64,000 bases of DNA from Plazaster borealis (lineage: Eukaryota > Echinodermata > Asteroidea > Forcipulatida > Labidiasteridae): assembly GCA_021014325.1 (NCBI GenBank), contig CM037461.1:4799501-4863500 (forward strand), read 5' to 3'. The position numbers and the translations under genes were made by a program. The notes beneath the pieces were generated by a model. That model had not been told where the DNA came from, made no database searches, and saw only the letters and a list, made by a program, of their open reading frames with translations. This document shows, piece after piece, positions 51,601 through 56,815 of the stretch; positions within the stretch are counted from its first letter, which is position 1, and each line of letters begins with the position of its first letter.

Positions 51601-54600
51601 CTTAGGTCTAAGTACATGGTAAGTTTCAAGTCTGAAAATTTAAGTATAGAAATGTAACCGGAAGTTAAGGTCAATTGGCTCGCACCTCATAAAAGAATTG
51701 TAGAATTATTAAAGGGCTTTAAGATGATATACTGATTAATAGTATACCACGGTTGGTTTATAAGATATATTGTTATTAAATTAAAAAACTTCAACGTCCG
51801 TTTTCGACCGGAAGTAAAGGTCACATGGGGTCACACTTTTGCAAAATTTGTACAATGAATCAAGAGCTATCATGTGGTGCAAAGATCCTGTACATATCGT
51901 TTGTGGTTTTGTAAATGCGGTTTCAAATACTCCCCAAAGTCTAAGTACATGCCAAGTCTGTATGACTTTTACTTTTTGCAAAAATTGTGCGAGAAGGTTC
52001 AGAGATAAAGTGGAAAAAACAGAACGGTAACAAAAGGTTTCCGGCTGTTGGCCGAACACCTAATAACAATAGGTTTTCGGCCGTTGATTGAACACCTAAC
52101 AAGAGGTGTTCGTGCTTGTATTGCACGAACACATACAACAAACGAGGAAAAAAACGATAGCCGAACACCTAATAAAAACAGAACGATAACATTAGGTGTT
52201 TGGCTGAAGCCCAAACACCTAATGAAACAAAAACAAGGTGTTCGGTGCAGAAAAGGGGAAAACAAAATTTCTTTGGTAAACCTTTCTTTGTAGGAAAAAC
52301 TGATACACGTAAAGTTTATTGGTGATTCTAAGGGATTTGCATTTTTGACACAAGAAACTTTTATCATTCTATTTGAAATATAATGGCGTCATCATGATGT
52401 CATAGCTTATTTATTATCCAGACATTGAGATTTGTAAGTATATGCTAATATTTAAACTTTCGAACTTACATCAAAATAGTTCCTGTTTTGAAAACTTGAC
52501 ATGAAAGGGCGCTGTTGTAGATAATTACGTCATTATTTCTTTAATTGGAAGGCCCAGGGGTAAAACTTTACTTTTTACAGAGATACCATGTCAAAATTTC
52601 TGATCATATTGTTTGCAGACCTCAAAACGAGGCCCTGGAATATTTATTTTCACTTTAACATCCAGTTTTGACCGGAAGAAACGGTCAGACGGGTTCGCAT
52701 CTCTAAAAACATCTTTACAACACTTCAAGACATTTCATTTGGTGCAAATATCTTGTTTGTAGCAATTATGGTTCTCCAGATATGATTTTGTTTAATGTAA
52801 TGAAGTCATTGGTGACGTCATCATTTCAAGAAAAAAATGCGGTGTCTTCTGCACACGGGGCCGGTAAAAGGACAGGTGTAATTGAATGGGGCGCATGTGC
52901 AGTCTGCAGAAGTTGACAACATCTTTGAGGCTGGCCATGAGGAACAGTAGGCGAAGCCAGTCCTGCGCCGGGCCAACTGTTGTGGGGAAAAATAGGAACA
53001 CGCATTGCCAAAGATTAATAAATCGATCCTCTGTTGAGCGCGCCAGTCCAAACCGAAGATCGAGGGATGTCCCCAGAAAAGATTGAGACTGGGTTGTGAT
53101 CGGGTGGGACTACTCAGCGATGATGATACACTGAATTTCGGACGACATTTCGGATGAAAAATTGGGCACAGGGATACCAGAGCAACTGAGTCTGTGGATA
53201 ATCCCTCGAGAGGAACACCCGCTGTTGGCTAACCCTGGAAACCGGGTAATAGCTCGTTCCGGCATCCTGTAGCGATTTACACTGTGCCAGAGGGGGGGGG
53301 GGGTAGGGTTAATGGTTGATCAAGCTGACCGAGCCATGGAGACTCACCATGTCTGGTCATCCCGCGTTCGGGGCCGAGAAGGAGGGTGAACAGAGACTCC
53401 ACTCAACGTCTCGTTCACCCTGTCCCTGGCAGGTCTTTTTTGGCCTCGGTCCGGCAGTAGTCGTCTGGTTCGTACGACCCTTGCCGGGGTCTGCCTTACG
53501 TTTGGACATCCCGCTAGTAGTGGCTAGGGAAAGGGAACTGGTTTGGGACAGCTACCCCGGCCGTGGAACTGCCAGCACCCGTAGCTGTTTGTGACTGGGT
53601 GGGGACTTGTTGGGAAATGTAGTTTTCCCTGAACAGTCCCCCGATTACTCAGCCTGTCCCTGGGGGTGGTTCATGCTCTCGGTAGCGACAGACAAGGACC
53701 TCGGAAAACGTGTCATAAAACTTAATACACAAGAAAAACACATCTCAAATGTATCCAACCCGTTTAATGGCTAAGAGCAAAGAGGGAGGTTTTTTGGCGG
53801 GCATGCCGCAGGGCATTGTGGGGAGGGGCACCAGAGGGCGCTGTTTGGTAAAACTTTTAGCATTAATGCCTGTCGCCCTAGGGAAATAAACAAATGTAGT
53901 AATTCGCTCTACAGGTAATGTATAAGTGATGAAAGCATATGGATTTACAACAATAATAACAAGGTGTAGGAAGCTGTTATGTATTAAGGCTGTATATTAG
54001 CCGATCACTCATAAATGTTGTCAACGCCCCTGCTGCGAGTGAGGCACAGCAGTTTGACCTGATTGACTAAACGCATTTTTTTATCTGCAGATTGAATTTT
54101 GGATTTCACATATTCAGCAAGTACTAAGCGGCAAATTGAAGTAGCGTATGTTATACTAGAGAAATAACAACTGCCTACTAATTATTATTGATACACAGAA
54201 TTTATACACAGCTTTGTACAACAAGAACTCAAATGCATAACAACAGGATTTAGTTAGAGTCCTTCTGTATACTCTCAATATTAGTGGTATCAGATGAAAA
54301 CAAGGCAAAATTCATAACATATTAAAGACAATGTTTATCTCTTTTATTTGCAAGGCAGAGTGTAAGAAATGTACTGTAATTAAGTGAAAGTGATACATGG
54401 GCTTAGACAGGATTACAATTTGTATACTTAAACTTGTATAAAATAATGTTCTCGAAAGTATCATGTCACCTGGCAAATGTTGAACAGTTTGTATCTGTTA
54501 TGGAGTTACAAACAAAAGAAATCTCTTCAGAGTTAAAAGGCATAAATACATAATAGAGACTTTTACCAAATTTGTGCTATGCAGCATTATTTTAGGGTTT

Positions 54601-55006
54601 CTTTCTTTCCCAACCCCCCACAGTAAACTAAAAATCATAAGTAGCATTTGATATTGAACATTTGATAGACATTGCTTTAAAGAAGAGATTTTTTATTTAA
54701 ATCTTCTTTTGTTATCAGGAATTTTATAATCGTTTGTAGTTTTGGAAACAAAGTCCCATTAGTAAAGGACTTTAACAGGTTTGTTTTCTAAAAAAAAAAA
54801 TTCGCTTGATGAACAATGAATAATGATCATTCCGTAGGTCTCCTAAAAGCCACAGCACCTAGGACGATTTCAACTTAACTTGAGATTATGGTACAAGGCA
54901 AGAATGGACCTGGGTTGGAAAGATTGACCTATAGGCAGATTTGAAAAAAAAGAAGAAAACAAATGGACTTACCACCAAGAACCAGGAATAGAAAGGGACT
55001 CATCAT
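7917..55006 (-). CDS. Secreted fibrinogen-related protein with four nested F5/8C domains (whole gene, 13 coding exons)
   Basis: Spliced from exons 54973-55006, 33534-33674, 32154-32284, 23232-23493, 21686-22026, 21387-21528, 16557-16879, 15873-16014, 11069-11403, 10405-10543, 9584-9915, 9004-9142 and 7917-8200. Every junction has GT/AG ends and the phases match, giving 2745 nt (914 residues plus stop). Domain order is signal peptide, 47-residue linker, FReD N-terminal and middle parts, four discoidin (F5/8 type C) domains, then the FReD C-terminal P subdomain. FReDs in ficolins, tachylectins and FREPs bind acetylated glycans or other ligands; F5/8C domains bind lipids, glycans or collagen. 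A secreted recognition or adhesion protein is therefore inferred. The unusual point is that the F5/8C array interrupts the FReD. Extra phase 1-1 exons in the long introns cannot be excluded, and no transcript evidence is available. Exon identities are strong; single-transcript connectivity is inferred from phase. Confidence 0.8.
9004..9142 (-). CDS. Coding exon 12: F5/8C domain 4, last part
   Basis: 139 nt, phase 0 to 1. Encodes TFRGNTNQSTPVTNKF, ARFIRIKPINY and IELIGCRS. The acceptor AACAG is preceded on the minus strand by an uninterrupted T run and a (TTG)n microsatellite that acts as the polypyrimidine tract. The donor is A|GTAGGT, weaker than its neighbours because the base before GT is A rather than G. 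Confidence 0.85.
9149..9181 (-). repeat. Poly(T)/(TTG)n microsatellite at a 3' splice site
   Basis: On the minus strand an uninterrupted run of about seven TTG units is followed by a T run and then AACAG, the acceptor of coding exon 12. It supplies the polypyrimidine tract. Confidence 0.7.
9584..9915 (-). CDS. Coding exon 11: F5/8C domain 4, first part
   Basis: 332 nt, phase 1 to 0, acceptor TTACAG, donor GTAAAT. Encodes ICGQRIGMEDHSISDSRIT, CQPSNGRLNHVIGGWCPSE, WLKVDLLM, IEGVIIQGIDN and VTAFQVEYSLNDNSWYNVSG. A clear discoidin first half; the NVSG and NDNS segments add possible N-glycosylation sites. Confidence 0.87.
10405..10543 (-). CDS. Coding exon 10: F5/8C domain 3, last part
   Basis: 139 nt, phase 0 to 1, acceptor CAACAG, donor GTGAGT. 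Encodes IIRKNTTSSSEATSLF, PPITARYIRIIL and IRVELLGCKG. It has the same length and phase pattern as domain 4's second exon, one codon shorter than those of domains 1 and 2. Confidence 0.86.
11069..11403 (-). CDS. Coding exon 9: F5/8C domain 3, first part
   Basis: 335 nt, phase 1 to 0, acceptor TAATAG, donor GTAAGA. Encodes FCLQRLGMGDGSIPDYRIT, CQPSNARLTQ, GWCPEPNDNKPWLLIDLEI, VVEGIMMLQGS and YQLEYSDD. Part of its 3' end and the intron beyond is copied at 12465-12635 inside DIRS element 1. Confidence 0.86.
12236..12955 (-). pseudogene. DIRS element 1 tyrosine recombinase, catalytic part, broken
   Basis: Fragments in different frames show the DIRS recombinase C-terminal half: DKLWCHVRSLKWYLAHTK (about 12840-12895), DTIARWIANRDW, then AHDVRALATSW and GVPLTDIPQAACW, ending at a TAG at 12236-12238. 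The H-x-x-R catalytic motif is present. It is disrupted by frameshifts and by a 171-bp host-derived insert flanked by a 141-bp duplication. Confidence 0.7.
12328..12773. repeat. 141-bp duplication flanking a 171-bp copy of host exon/intron sequence
   Basis: 12328-12468 and 12633-12773 are the same 141 bp of recombinase sequence. Between them, 12465-12635 copies 10921-11092, which is the end of coding exon 9, its donor and the next intron. Microhomologies TGGA and CCG lie at the two joins. Confidence 0.85.
13345..14262 (-). pseudogene. DIRS element 1 gag/recombinase fused frame
   Basis: A 305-codon frame. The first ~200 residues are Ser/Pro/Thr-rich gag-like sequence interrupted by a Pro-Lys homopolymer (from the T19-G12 tract at 13722-13752). 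The C-terminal ~80 residues are a DIRS recombinase N-terminal domain: KRAFRSAGYSEDAATLAAK, TTRRVYDSRIRHFAKWCDE. The RT/RNase H region normally between these parts is absent, which indicates an internal deletion or a deletion derivative. Confidence 0.65.
14272..14715 (-). pseudogene. DIRS element 1 ORF1 (gag-like, basic)
   Basis: A 147-codon frame rich in Lys, Arg, Ser and Pro, with KKK clusters and no enzyme motif. Position at the 5' side of a DIRS element and its composition suggest the gag-like first ORF. It could be truncated at its N-terminus. Confidence 0.5.
15873..16014 (-). CDS. Coding exon 8: F5/8C domain 2, last part
   Basis: 142 nt, phase 0 to 1, acceptor TCACAG, donor GTAAGG. Encodes IFPGNSDYDTRVTNIF, ALYIRIIPTGY and VELLGCNG. 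Its donor is only about 40 bp from the terminal repeat of DIRS element 1, which lies in the following intron. Confidence 0.86.
16557..16879 (-). CDS. Coding exon 7: F5/8C domain 2, first part
   Basis: 323 nt, phase 1 to 0, acceptor CATCAG, donor GTATGA. Encodes VCGHSLGMEDGSIPNERIT, GRLDVFGGWCPPGSD, AWYQVDL, LIQGVITQGNYG and RVTEFIIAYS. This is the most diverged of the four in the ligand-loop region, having TDEGRCPKNPKGR in place of the usual PSNARL segment, with an extra Cys. Confidence 0.87.
17585..17614. repeat. Perfect 30-bp palindrome
   Basis: Two ACTAGTGCACTAGT blocks, each self-complementary, overlap a central GTTAAC so that the full 30 bp is its own reverse complement. No known site recognised. 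Confidence 0.9.
17690..18275 (+). repeat. Dispersed repeat, arm 1 of a long inverted pair
   Basis: Shares long stretches, in opposite orientation, with 22105-22800: for example CACTGACCAACAGCACTAAT, CATGTTTAAGATTTTTACAT and TCAAATACAATGGCAATTTA. A third diverged copy is at 61105-61300. No coding content. Confidence 0.7.
18906..19601. mobile_element. Non-autonomous DNA transposon (MITE), family A copy 2
   Basis: Terminal repeats GACTGTGCAAGTCTCGCGC and GCGCGAGACTTGCACTGTC, flanked by TA on each side. Same family as 58-823. No transposase frame. Confidence 0.6.
19980..20865 (+). mobile_element. Probable LINE 3' end with (TAA)n tail
   Basis: A GC-richer block (to about 20400) becomes AT-rich and ends in GAATAAATAATAATAAT repeats at 20828-20864, a typical end of a 5'-truncated non-LTR element. 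I could not find RT motifs, so the class is not assigned and the 5' limit is approximate. Confidence 0.45.
21387..21528 (-). CDS. Coding exon 6: F5/8C domain 1, last part
   Basis: 142 nt, phase 0 to 1, acceptor GACAG, donor GTAAGT. Encodes TFRGNTDTDTPVTNIF, ARYIRIRPTAW and the closing IELLGCRG motif that ends nearly all F5/8C domains. Completes a 161-codon discoidin domain with exon 5. Its sequence is closest, by eye, to domain 4's second exon (9004-9142). Confidence 0.87.
21686..22026 (-). CDS. Coding exon 5: F5/8C domain 1, first part
   Basis: 341 nt, phase 1 to 0, acceptor TTTCAG, donor GTAAGA. Opens with YCGHALGMEDRSI and DRITASS, then PSNARLN, a WLQVDM strand, IEGVITQG, and VTHYQVQYSIDGNAW. 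These are the F5/8 type C (discoidin) hallmarks. The opening Cys pairs, by family knowledge, with the Cys near the end of exon 6. It lacks the WCP seen in domains 2-4, having YWRPANG instead. Confidence 0.88.
22105..22960 (-). repeat. Dispersed repeat, arm 2, itself palindromic
   Basis: Matches 17690-18275 in reverse orientation. Within it, 22437-22570 and 22840-22945 are also mutually inverted (ATTTTCCAATAGATAG / TTGGAAAATGAGTACATC), so it looks like a foldback MITE or two nested copies. It lies in the intron between FReD exon 4 and discoidin exon 5. Confidence 0.65.
23232..23493 (-). CDS. Coding exon 4: FReD central (B) subdomain
   Basis: 262 nt, acceptor TTCTAG, donor GTATGT, phase 0 to 1. 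Contains the FReD core: VVQRRYDGPVNFNRSW, DGEFWLGNEILHKLT, an LDFTNEHNNTGY segment, and DNYTLSMEHLSIQPTG at the 3' end. That end corresponds to the family position just before the 'G(D)xLxxHNxxxFST' start of the P subdomain. Four N-x-S/T sites (NRS, NWT, NNT, NYT) suggest a glycosylated secreted protein. Downstream the intron leads into the first discoidin exon, not into the rest of the FReD. Confidence 0.88.
24130..25088 (-). pseudogene. DIRS element 2 tyrosine recombinase, broken
   Basis: N-terminal domain SSLRTAGLSKGAASLAAKCR, STRRTYDNRLQHFFGWCAKE (24650-24960). Catalytic part with RRRSEVHSLS (first catalytic Arg), PGHLRWEHGGVRLLP and KLWCTVRIL (24282-24581). The LSRW segment follows near 24190. 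I do not find the downstream H-x-x-R motif, so the C-terminus is probably lost. Confidence 0.75.
25090..25665 (-). pseudogene. DIRS element 2 reverse transcriptase/RNase H remnant
   Basis: RT fingers/palm start: LRPIINLRPLNASIRP, FRMETL, TLDPKNTYLHIPI, YQFQCLP (about 25390-25650). It then jumps, in another frame, to the RNase H end: IIADTLSRG, TEWSLHRPVV, AWASDALSFNW (about 25100-25390). The RT catalytic (F/Y)xDD block is missing, so there is an internal deletion. Confidence 0.8.
26798..27163 (-). pseudogene. DIRS element 2 gag, Arg/Ser/Asp-rich segment
   Basis: A 121-codon frame with RLRSGDFSRSRSRSRLPYSY and many RD/DR pairs, resembling the nucleic-acid-binding basic part of a gag protein. 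No enzymatic motif. Confidence 0.5.
27302..27992 (-). pseudogene. DIRS element 2 gag Cys-rich head, tandemly duplicated
   Basis: Minus-strand frame 27541-27957 encodes CRSCGSSSSPLDFDIYPSCF, CRLCAHDNPNCGICSNW, a CxxC...CxxC...CxxC zinc-ribbon-like head as found in DIRS gag proteins. The block 27302-27640 is repeated at 27654-27992 (offset 352 bp) with few changes. Confidence 0.65.
28356..28563. mobile_element. Small MITE with CAGTGCAACAAGGTCGTATG ends
   Basis: About 22-bp inverted repeats at 28356-28377 and 28542-28563. A further CCAGTGCAACAAGGTCGTA sits alone at 23587-23604, just outside DIRS element 2. Confidence 0.6.
28564..29840. other. Intron sequence without recognised features
   Basis: Part of the intron between coding exons 3 and 4. 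Short fragments near 29325 (GATGAATTGGGCCCAG) recall the CCCAATTTCAT MITE family. Nothing coding is supported. Confidence 0.35.
29841..30656. repeat. 84-bp minisatellite, about nine to ten copies
   Basis: Repeats of CATGACGTACATCCTGAACA, AGAACTTGTACAACCTCAT, CAATCCCAGCATGCATAAC. The unit is 84 bp (divisible by three) and stop-free on the minus strand, giving an open frame of 28-residue repeats. One more unit lies at about 31106-31180 beyond the SINE. Confidence 0.9.
30657..31103 (-). mobile_element. tRNA-Ser-derived SINE inserted in the minisatellite
   Basis: On the minus strand the head has A box TGGCCGAGCGG (31083-31093) and B box GGTTCGAATCC (31024-31034), as in tRNA-Ser. The body includes ACGTCCCATCCGAAGGACG on the plus strand. 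The tail is an (ATT)n run at 30657-30692. It splits the 84-bp array. Confidence 0.8.
31181..32153. other. Intron sequence, low complexity at 31280-31320
   Basis: A C-rich run near 31282. No exon or named repeat recognised. Confidence 0.35.
32154..32284 (-). CDS. Coding exon 3: FReD N-terminal (A) subdomain
   Basis: 131 nt, phase 1 start and phase 0 end, donor GTAAGT. It encodes the usual FReD opening: DCQALLDAG, GIYTIYP, VLCDM, then TGW at the splice site. The two Cys match the first conserved FReD disulphide. Joined to the next exon it reads GWI-VVQRR, matching the family's GGWTVIQRR motif exactly across the intron. Confidence 0.85.
32285..33533. other. Intron between coding exons 2 and 3
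   Basis: No repeat family or additional phase 1-1 exon recognised. Confidence 0.4.
33534..33674 (-). CDS. Coding exon 2: linker of unknown fold
   Basis: A 141-nt exon with acceptor TTTCAG and donor GTGAGC, phase 1 at both ends. It encodes 47 residues containing HHFGPPPDGFTPGQHW and a basic KRNRC stretch with a single Cys. I do not recognise a domain. In FReD proteins the region between signal peptide and FReD often mediates oligomerisation, and the lone Cys could form an inter-chain bond (inference). The frame joins smoothly to the FReD exon, giving QQ-D-KLTDC. Confidence 0.6.
33869..34607. mobile_element. DNA element with subterminal palindrome arrays
   Basis: Terminal repeats CCGGTGTCGCATGCAATTAT and ATTGCATCTGACACCGG enclose 739 bp. 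Next to each end are arrays of alternating GCATATGCAA and TGTCCGNCCGGAC palindromes (33885-34050 and 34500-34590). Dense subterminal repeats are typical of transposase-binding regions in some cut-and-paste transposons. There is no transposase frame and I see no target duplication. Confidence 0.6.
34861..34971. repeat. Short foldback element
   Basis: Inverted ends GGAGCGCATTCTTGGGATTT and AAATCACAAGAATGCGCTC, 22 bp with one or two mismatches, about 110 bp overall. Confidence 0.6.
35140..35463 (-). CDS. Unrecognised Cys-rich open frame (doubtful)
   Basis: A 107-codon ATG-started frame with VNCRRTSLGRAYCCLFCDDC and a basic C-terminus, and AATAAA shortly after its stop. Inverted CATCGGTCACT motifs lie at about 35461 and 35880. 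No family recognised. It could be a transposon remnant or chance. Confidence 0.15.
   Translation of the reverse strand: MASCKEHRNVSQIVSPFNIKWSTECGNIQSVVNKSRSTVALNFVQLYCWFVNCRRTSLGRAYCCLFCDDCLADLGTLWYSTAEYWECHRARNRLRKAHSTEPVSNVV
36090..36545 (+). mobile_element. LINE 3' terminus (RT C-terminal tail and (TTGAA)n end)
   Basis: Frame 36098-36205 reads CLWNGIHEEIRKSSSVVRFK then YNRFLLSH and a stop, the 'LWN-LP-IR-S-FK-LK' ending of CR1/Jockey-like non-LTR ORF2 proteins. A 3' UTR follows and ends in TTGAATTGAATTGAAT at 36521-36545. Severely 5'-truncated. Confidence 0.65.
44604..44638. repeat. AGGTGTTCGTGC hairpin in satellite (also 45598, 45650 and 52096)
   Basis: AGGTGTTCGTGC, a loop of about 7 nt, then GCACGAACACCT. 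The 12-bp stem recurs perfectly or nearly so at about 45599-45632 and 52096-52131, and in a decayed form at about 45650 and 45705. Confidence 0.75.
46992..51023 (+). repeat. Three tandem 1344-bp higher-order copies
   Basis: Copies 46992-48335, 48336-49679 and 49680-51023 are nearly identical by eye, differing at scattered single bases. Each contains several of the smaller satellite units. Short open frames in them recur every 1344 bp but encode nothing recognisable. Confidence 0.9.
52855..53720 (-). mobile_element. DIRS-type retroelement 3, fragment
   Basis: Minus-strand frame 52855-53104 reads SQSFLGTSLDLRFGLARSTE, LRLLFLMASLKDVVNFCRLH, MRPIQLHLSFYRP, the DIRS connection/RNase H region. A separate ATG frame (53357-53509), MSKRKADPGKGRTN with RPKK, is basic and gag-like. 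RT and recombinase are missing. GC-rich against the AT-rich satellite beside it. Confidence 0.6.
53721..54972. other. Start of intron 1, no repeat recognised
   Basis: AT-rich intron sequence directly after the signal-peptide exon donor. Nothing else supported. Confidence 0.4.
54973..55006 (-). CDS. Coding exon 1: signal peptide
   Basis: Starts with ATGATG and encodes MMSPFLFLVLG plus one base, followed by a consensus GTAAGT donor (phase 1). Joined to the next exon it gives a hydrophobic run, MMSPFLFLVLGVILEL, typical of a signal-peptide core. It is separated from exon 2 by a 21.3-kb intron full of satellite DNA. Evidence for the link is strand, phase, the hydrophobic join, and a plausible promoter just upstream. 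A short exon like this is easy to miss or mispair. Confidence 0.6.
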
Positions 55007-55164
55007 GACTTCTCCACTGAAGACAACAAACTGTATCAGCACAGACAGTCAGAGTTCTGGAATCTCCTGAGGAACAAAGTTACAACTCTATCAAAAGAGG
55101 CAGATAGCGATCTAAAACTGGGGTGAGTTTAGTACATATGTTGATCAACAGATCCTTTCCTTGC

Positions 55165-55200
55165 ACTGAGTATCTAAACCTACCTCCAGCCTGTTATATA
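55165..55200 (-). promoter_or_regulatory. Candidate core promoter (TATA box plus initiator)
   Basis: On the minus strand TATATAA (55194-55200) precedes an initiator-like TCAGT (55165-55169). The first T of the TATA box lies 33 bp upstream of the initiator A at 55167, close to normal TATA-Inr spacing. The implied 5' UTR is about 160 nt and ends at the signal-peptide ATG. It contains one minimal upstream ORF (ATG-TAC-stop). Predicted from motif and spacing only. Confidence 0.4.
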
Positions 55201-55300
55201 TGTGTACACGTACATGCATTGAAGTATTGCACTCTCACATTGCCTGTGTGTGGCTGGGTGACAGCCAATCAGGCACAAGCATGTTGTTGTGTAGTTATAC

Positions 55301-55502
55301 GCCTTTCTTAATATTTGAGCATGACGCAATCATTGTAATCCTAAATGAGGCTACAGGCGCAGCGCCAAATGGTGATCGCATATTTCGTAGCTGTGATTGG
55401 TCGATACAGAATGGGCTGGGGCGTACTGGATTTGTGTATTTGGTGGCACTGCGCCGGTAGCCTCATATTGGATTACAATGATGAATGAATGTTAAGAAAG
55501 GC
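55301..55502. mobile_element. Palindromic MITE, 202 bp
   Basis: Ends GCCTTTCTTAATATTTGAGC and GAATGTTAAGAAAGGC are inverted, as are GTAATCCTAAATGAGGCTAC and GTAGCCTCATATTGGATTAC inside. It lies just upstream of the candidate promoter. Confidence 0.75.
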
Positions 55503-55504
55503 CT

Positions 55505-55640
55505 ATGGCGACATCATACTGCACTGTCACCAGTCTGCTATTCACTTTCTTCTGATCTTTGCAAAACTTGAACACTATGGCGACATCATACTGCACTGTC
55601 GCCACTTTTTTCTGATCTTTGCAAAACTTGAACACTATGT
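55505..55640 (+). repeat. 72-bp tandem duplication
   Basis: ATGGCGACATCATACTGCAC to TTGCAAAACTTGAACACT occurs at 55505 and again from 55577, the second copy slightly shorter. Confidence 0.85.
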
Positions 55641-56771
55641 CAGCTCTACCAATCCTGTGTAATACATTACAGTATTTTGTTATGGATTGCTGAAGGTGGA
55701 CACGAGCAGTTTTCAGATAATGGTATAAGCTGCAAGAGTGAATGACATACAGATGTAAATGAAGAGATGAACTTTGGACTTAACACCAAGAAGAAAAAAA
55801 AAAACAGGCAGGGATAGATCAAAAATGCGTCAAACTTGTTTAACTTCATGTATATACCCAGGTGTGTGTAATACACGTCAACATTACACACTGGTTTATG
55901 ACGAGGCCATTCAGTCACAAGTTGCCATCCAATCAGACACAAGCATGGGTTGCATGGCTTTCTTATAAAAGCATCCAGACTTGATGATTTACTGTATTAC
56001 AGTTTACTATCAACTTTTCTTGGTCTCTTTGATCAAAAGGGTTAATTGGTAAAACTTACACAGTACTTGTTTTATTTCATGAAGATTGAGTAAAGCAATC
56101 AATGATGATAATGGAAATCAGTAATAAGAGGAATTAGGGCATTAAACTAGTTATTGTTGACTCAAATAAATGTAGACATTTTAACTTTTTGGGGGTTTGT
56201 TTTTTGTTCTGTTTCGTTTTCCCAACAGGATGACCAAAAAAATGAACTCGTTTATTTCTGAAAGAGAAAAGAGTGTACGTTTTGTGATGAAAATTATACC
56301 TGAATTTATGATTGAAGGAGGTGAAATGTCCAGGATAGCTTGGAAAAGGGCAGGGAAGCTGGATTTGTTTCATCATAAAGTAGGATGAGGTCATGGGCCT
56401 CATTATTCTATTTATGGGAGCCATCTCCAAACAGGAAAACTTAACTCACTATTTTTAAAAATACTTCAAAATGTATTTTCTCAAAAAAAATTAAGATTTT
56501 TAAAAGACTGTTATGTTTTTGAAATGTAACTATTTAACTGTTAAGGTTACTGGTTGTAGTTTGGGGGTTATGCACCATTGAACAACCCTAGCTTAAACAG
56601 CTCATTACTCTGTACATTCACAATGGGGTTCTGACAACAACAGAACAATGGAACCCACGAGGCAGTCTCAATGGGAGCAATGGATCCCACAAGGAAGTTC
56701 TTTAGAAAACAAGGACAATAGGTTGACCAGTGCAGGACCCCACAAACCTGATCTGTGAGGATGTGTTGATT

Positions 56772-56810
56772 TACATGTACATGTACATGTACATGTACAT
56801 GTACATGTAC
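56772..56810. repeat. (TACATG)n microsatellite
   Basis: About 6.5 perfect TACATG units. Confidence 0.95.
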
Positions 56811-56815
56811 CATAC

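Larger units (their letters stand above)
36546..52850. repeat. Complex satellite array (about 16 kb) in intron 1
   Basis: Diverged units of roughly 150 bp, each with a near-palindrome CTTCCGGTTTGAACCGGAAG or its TTTCGACC variant, followed by GTCAAGGTCA, GGGGTCACA, GATGATGTATAGATTGTAAA and GGTTCAGGAGTTATGA. Other blocks carry TGATGACGTCATCATGACGT. A longer spacer (ACTAGTCTTCAACTGGAGCG, CTACATGTGTTAATACAC) recurs near 37.56, 39.28, 43.5, 46.7 and 51.3 kb. The leftmost block (36546-36850) is inverted. No credible coding. Confidence 0.9.

Noticed and set aside
36546..52850. CRISPR-like array
   Set aside because: Unit length and spacing vary, spacers are homologous to each other, and the context is a eukaryotic intron with satellite DNA.
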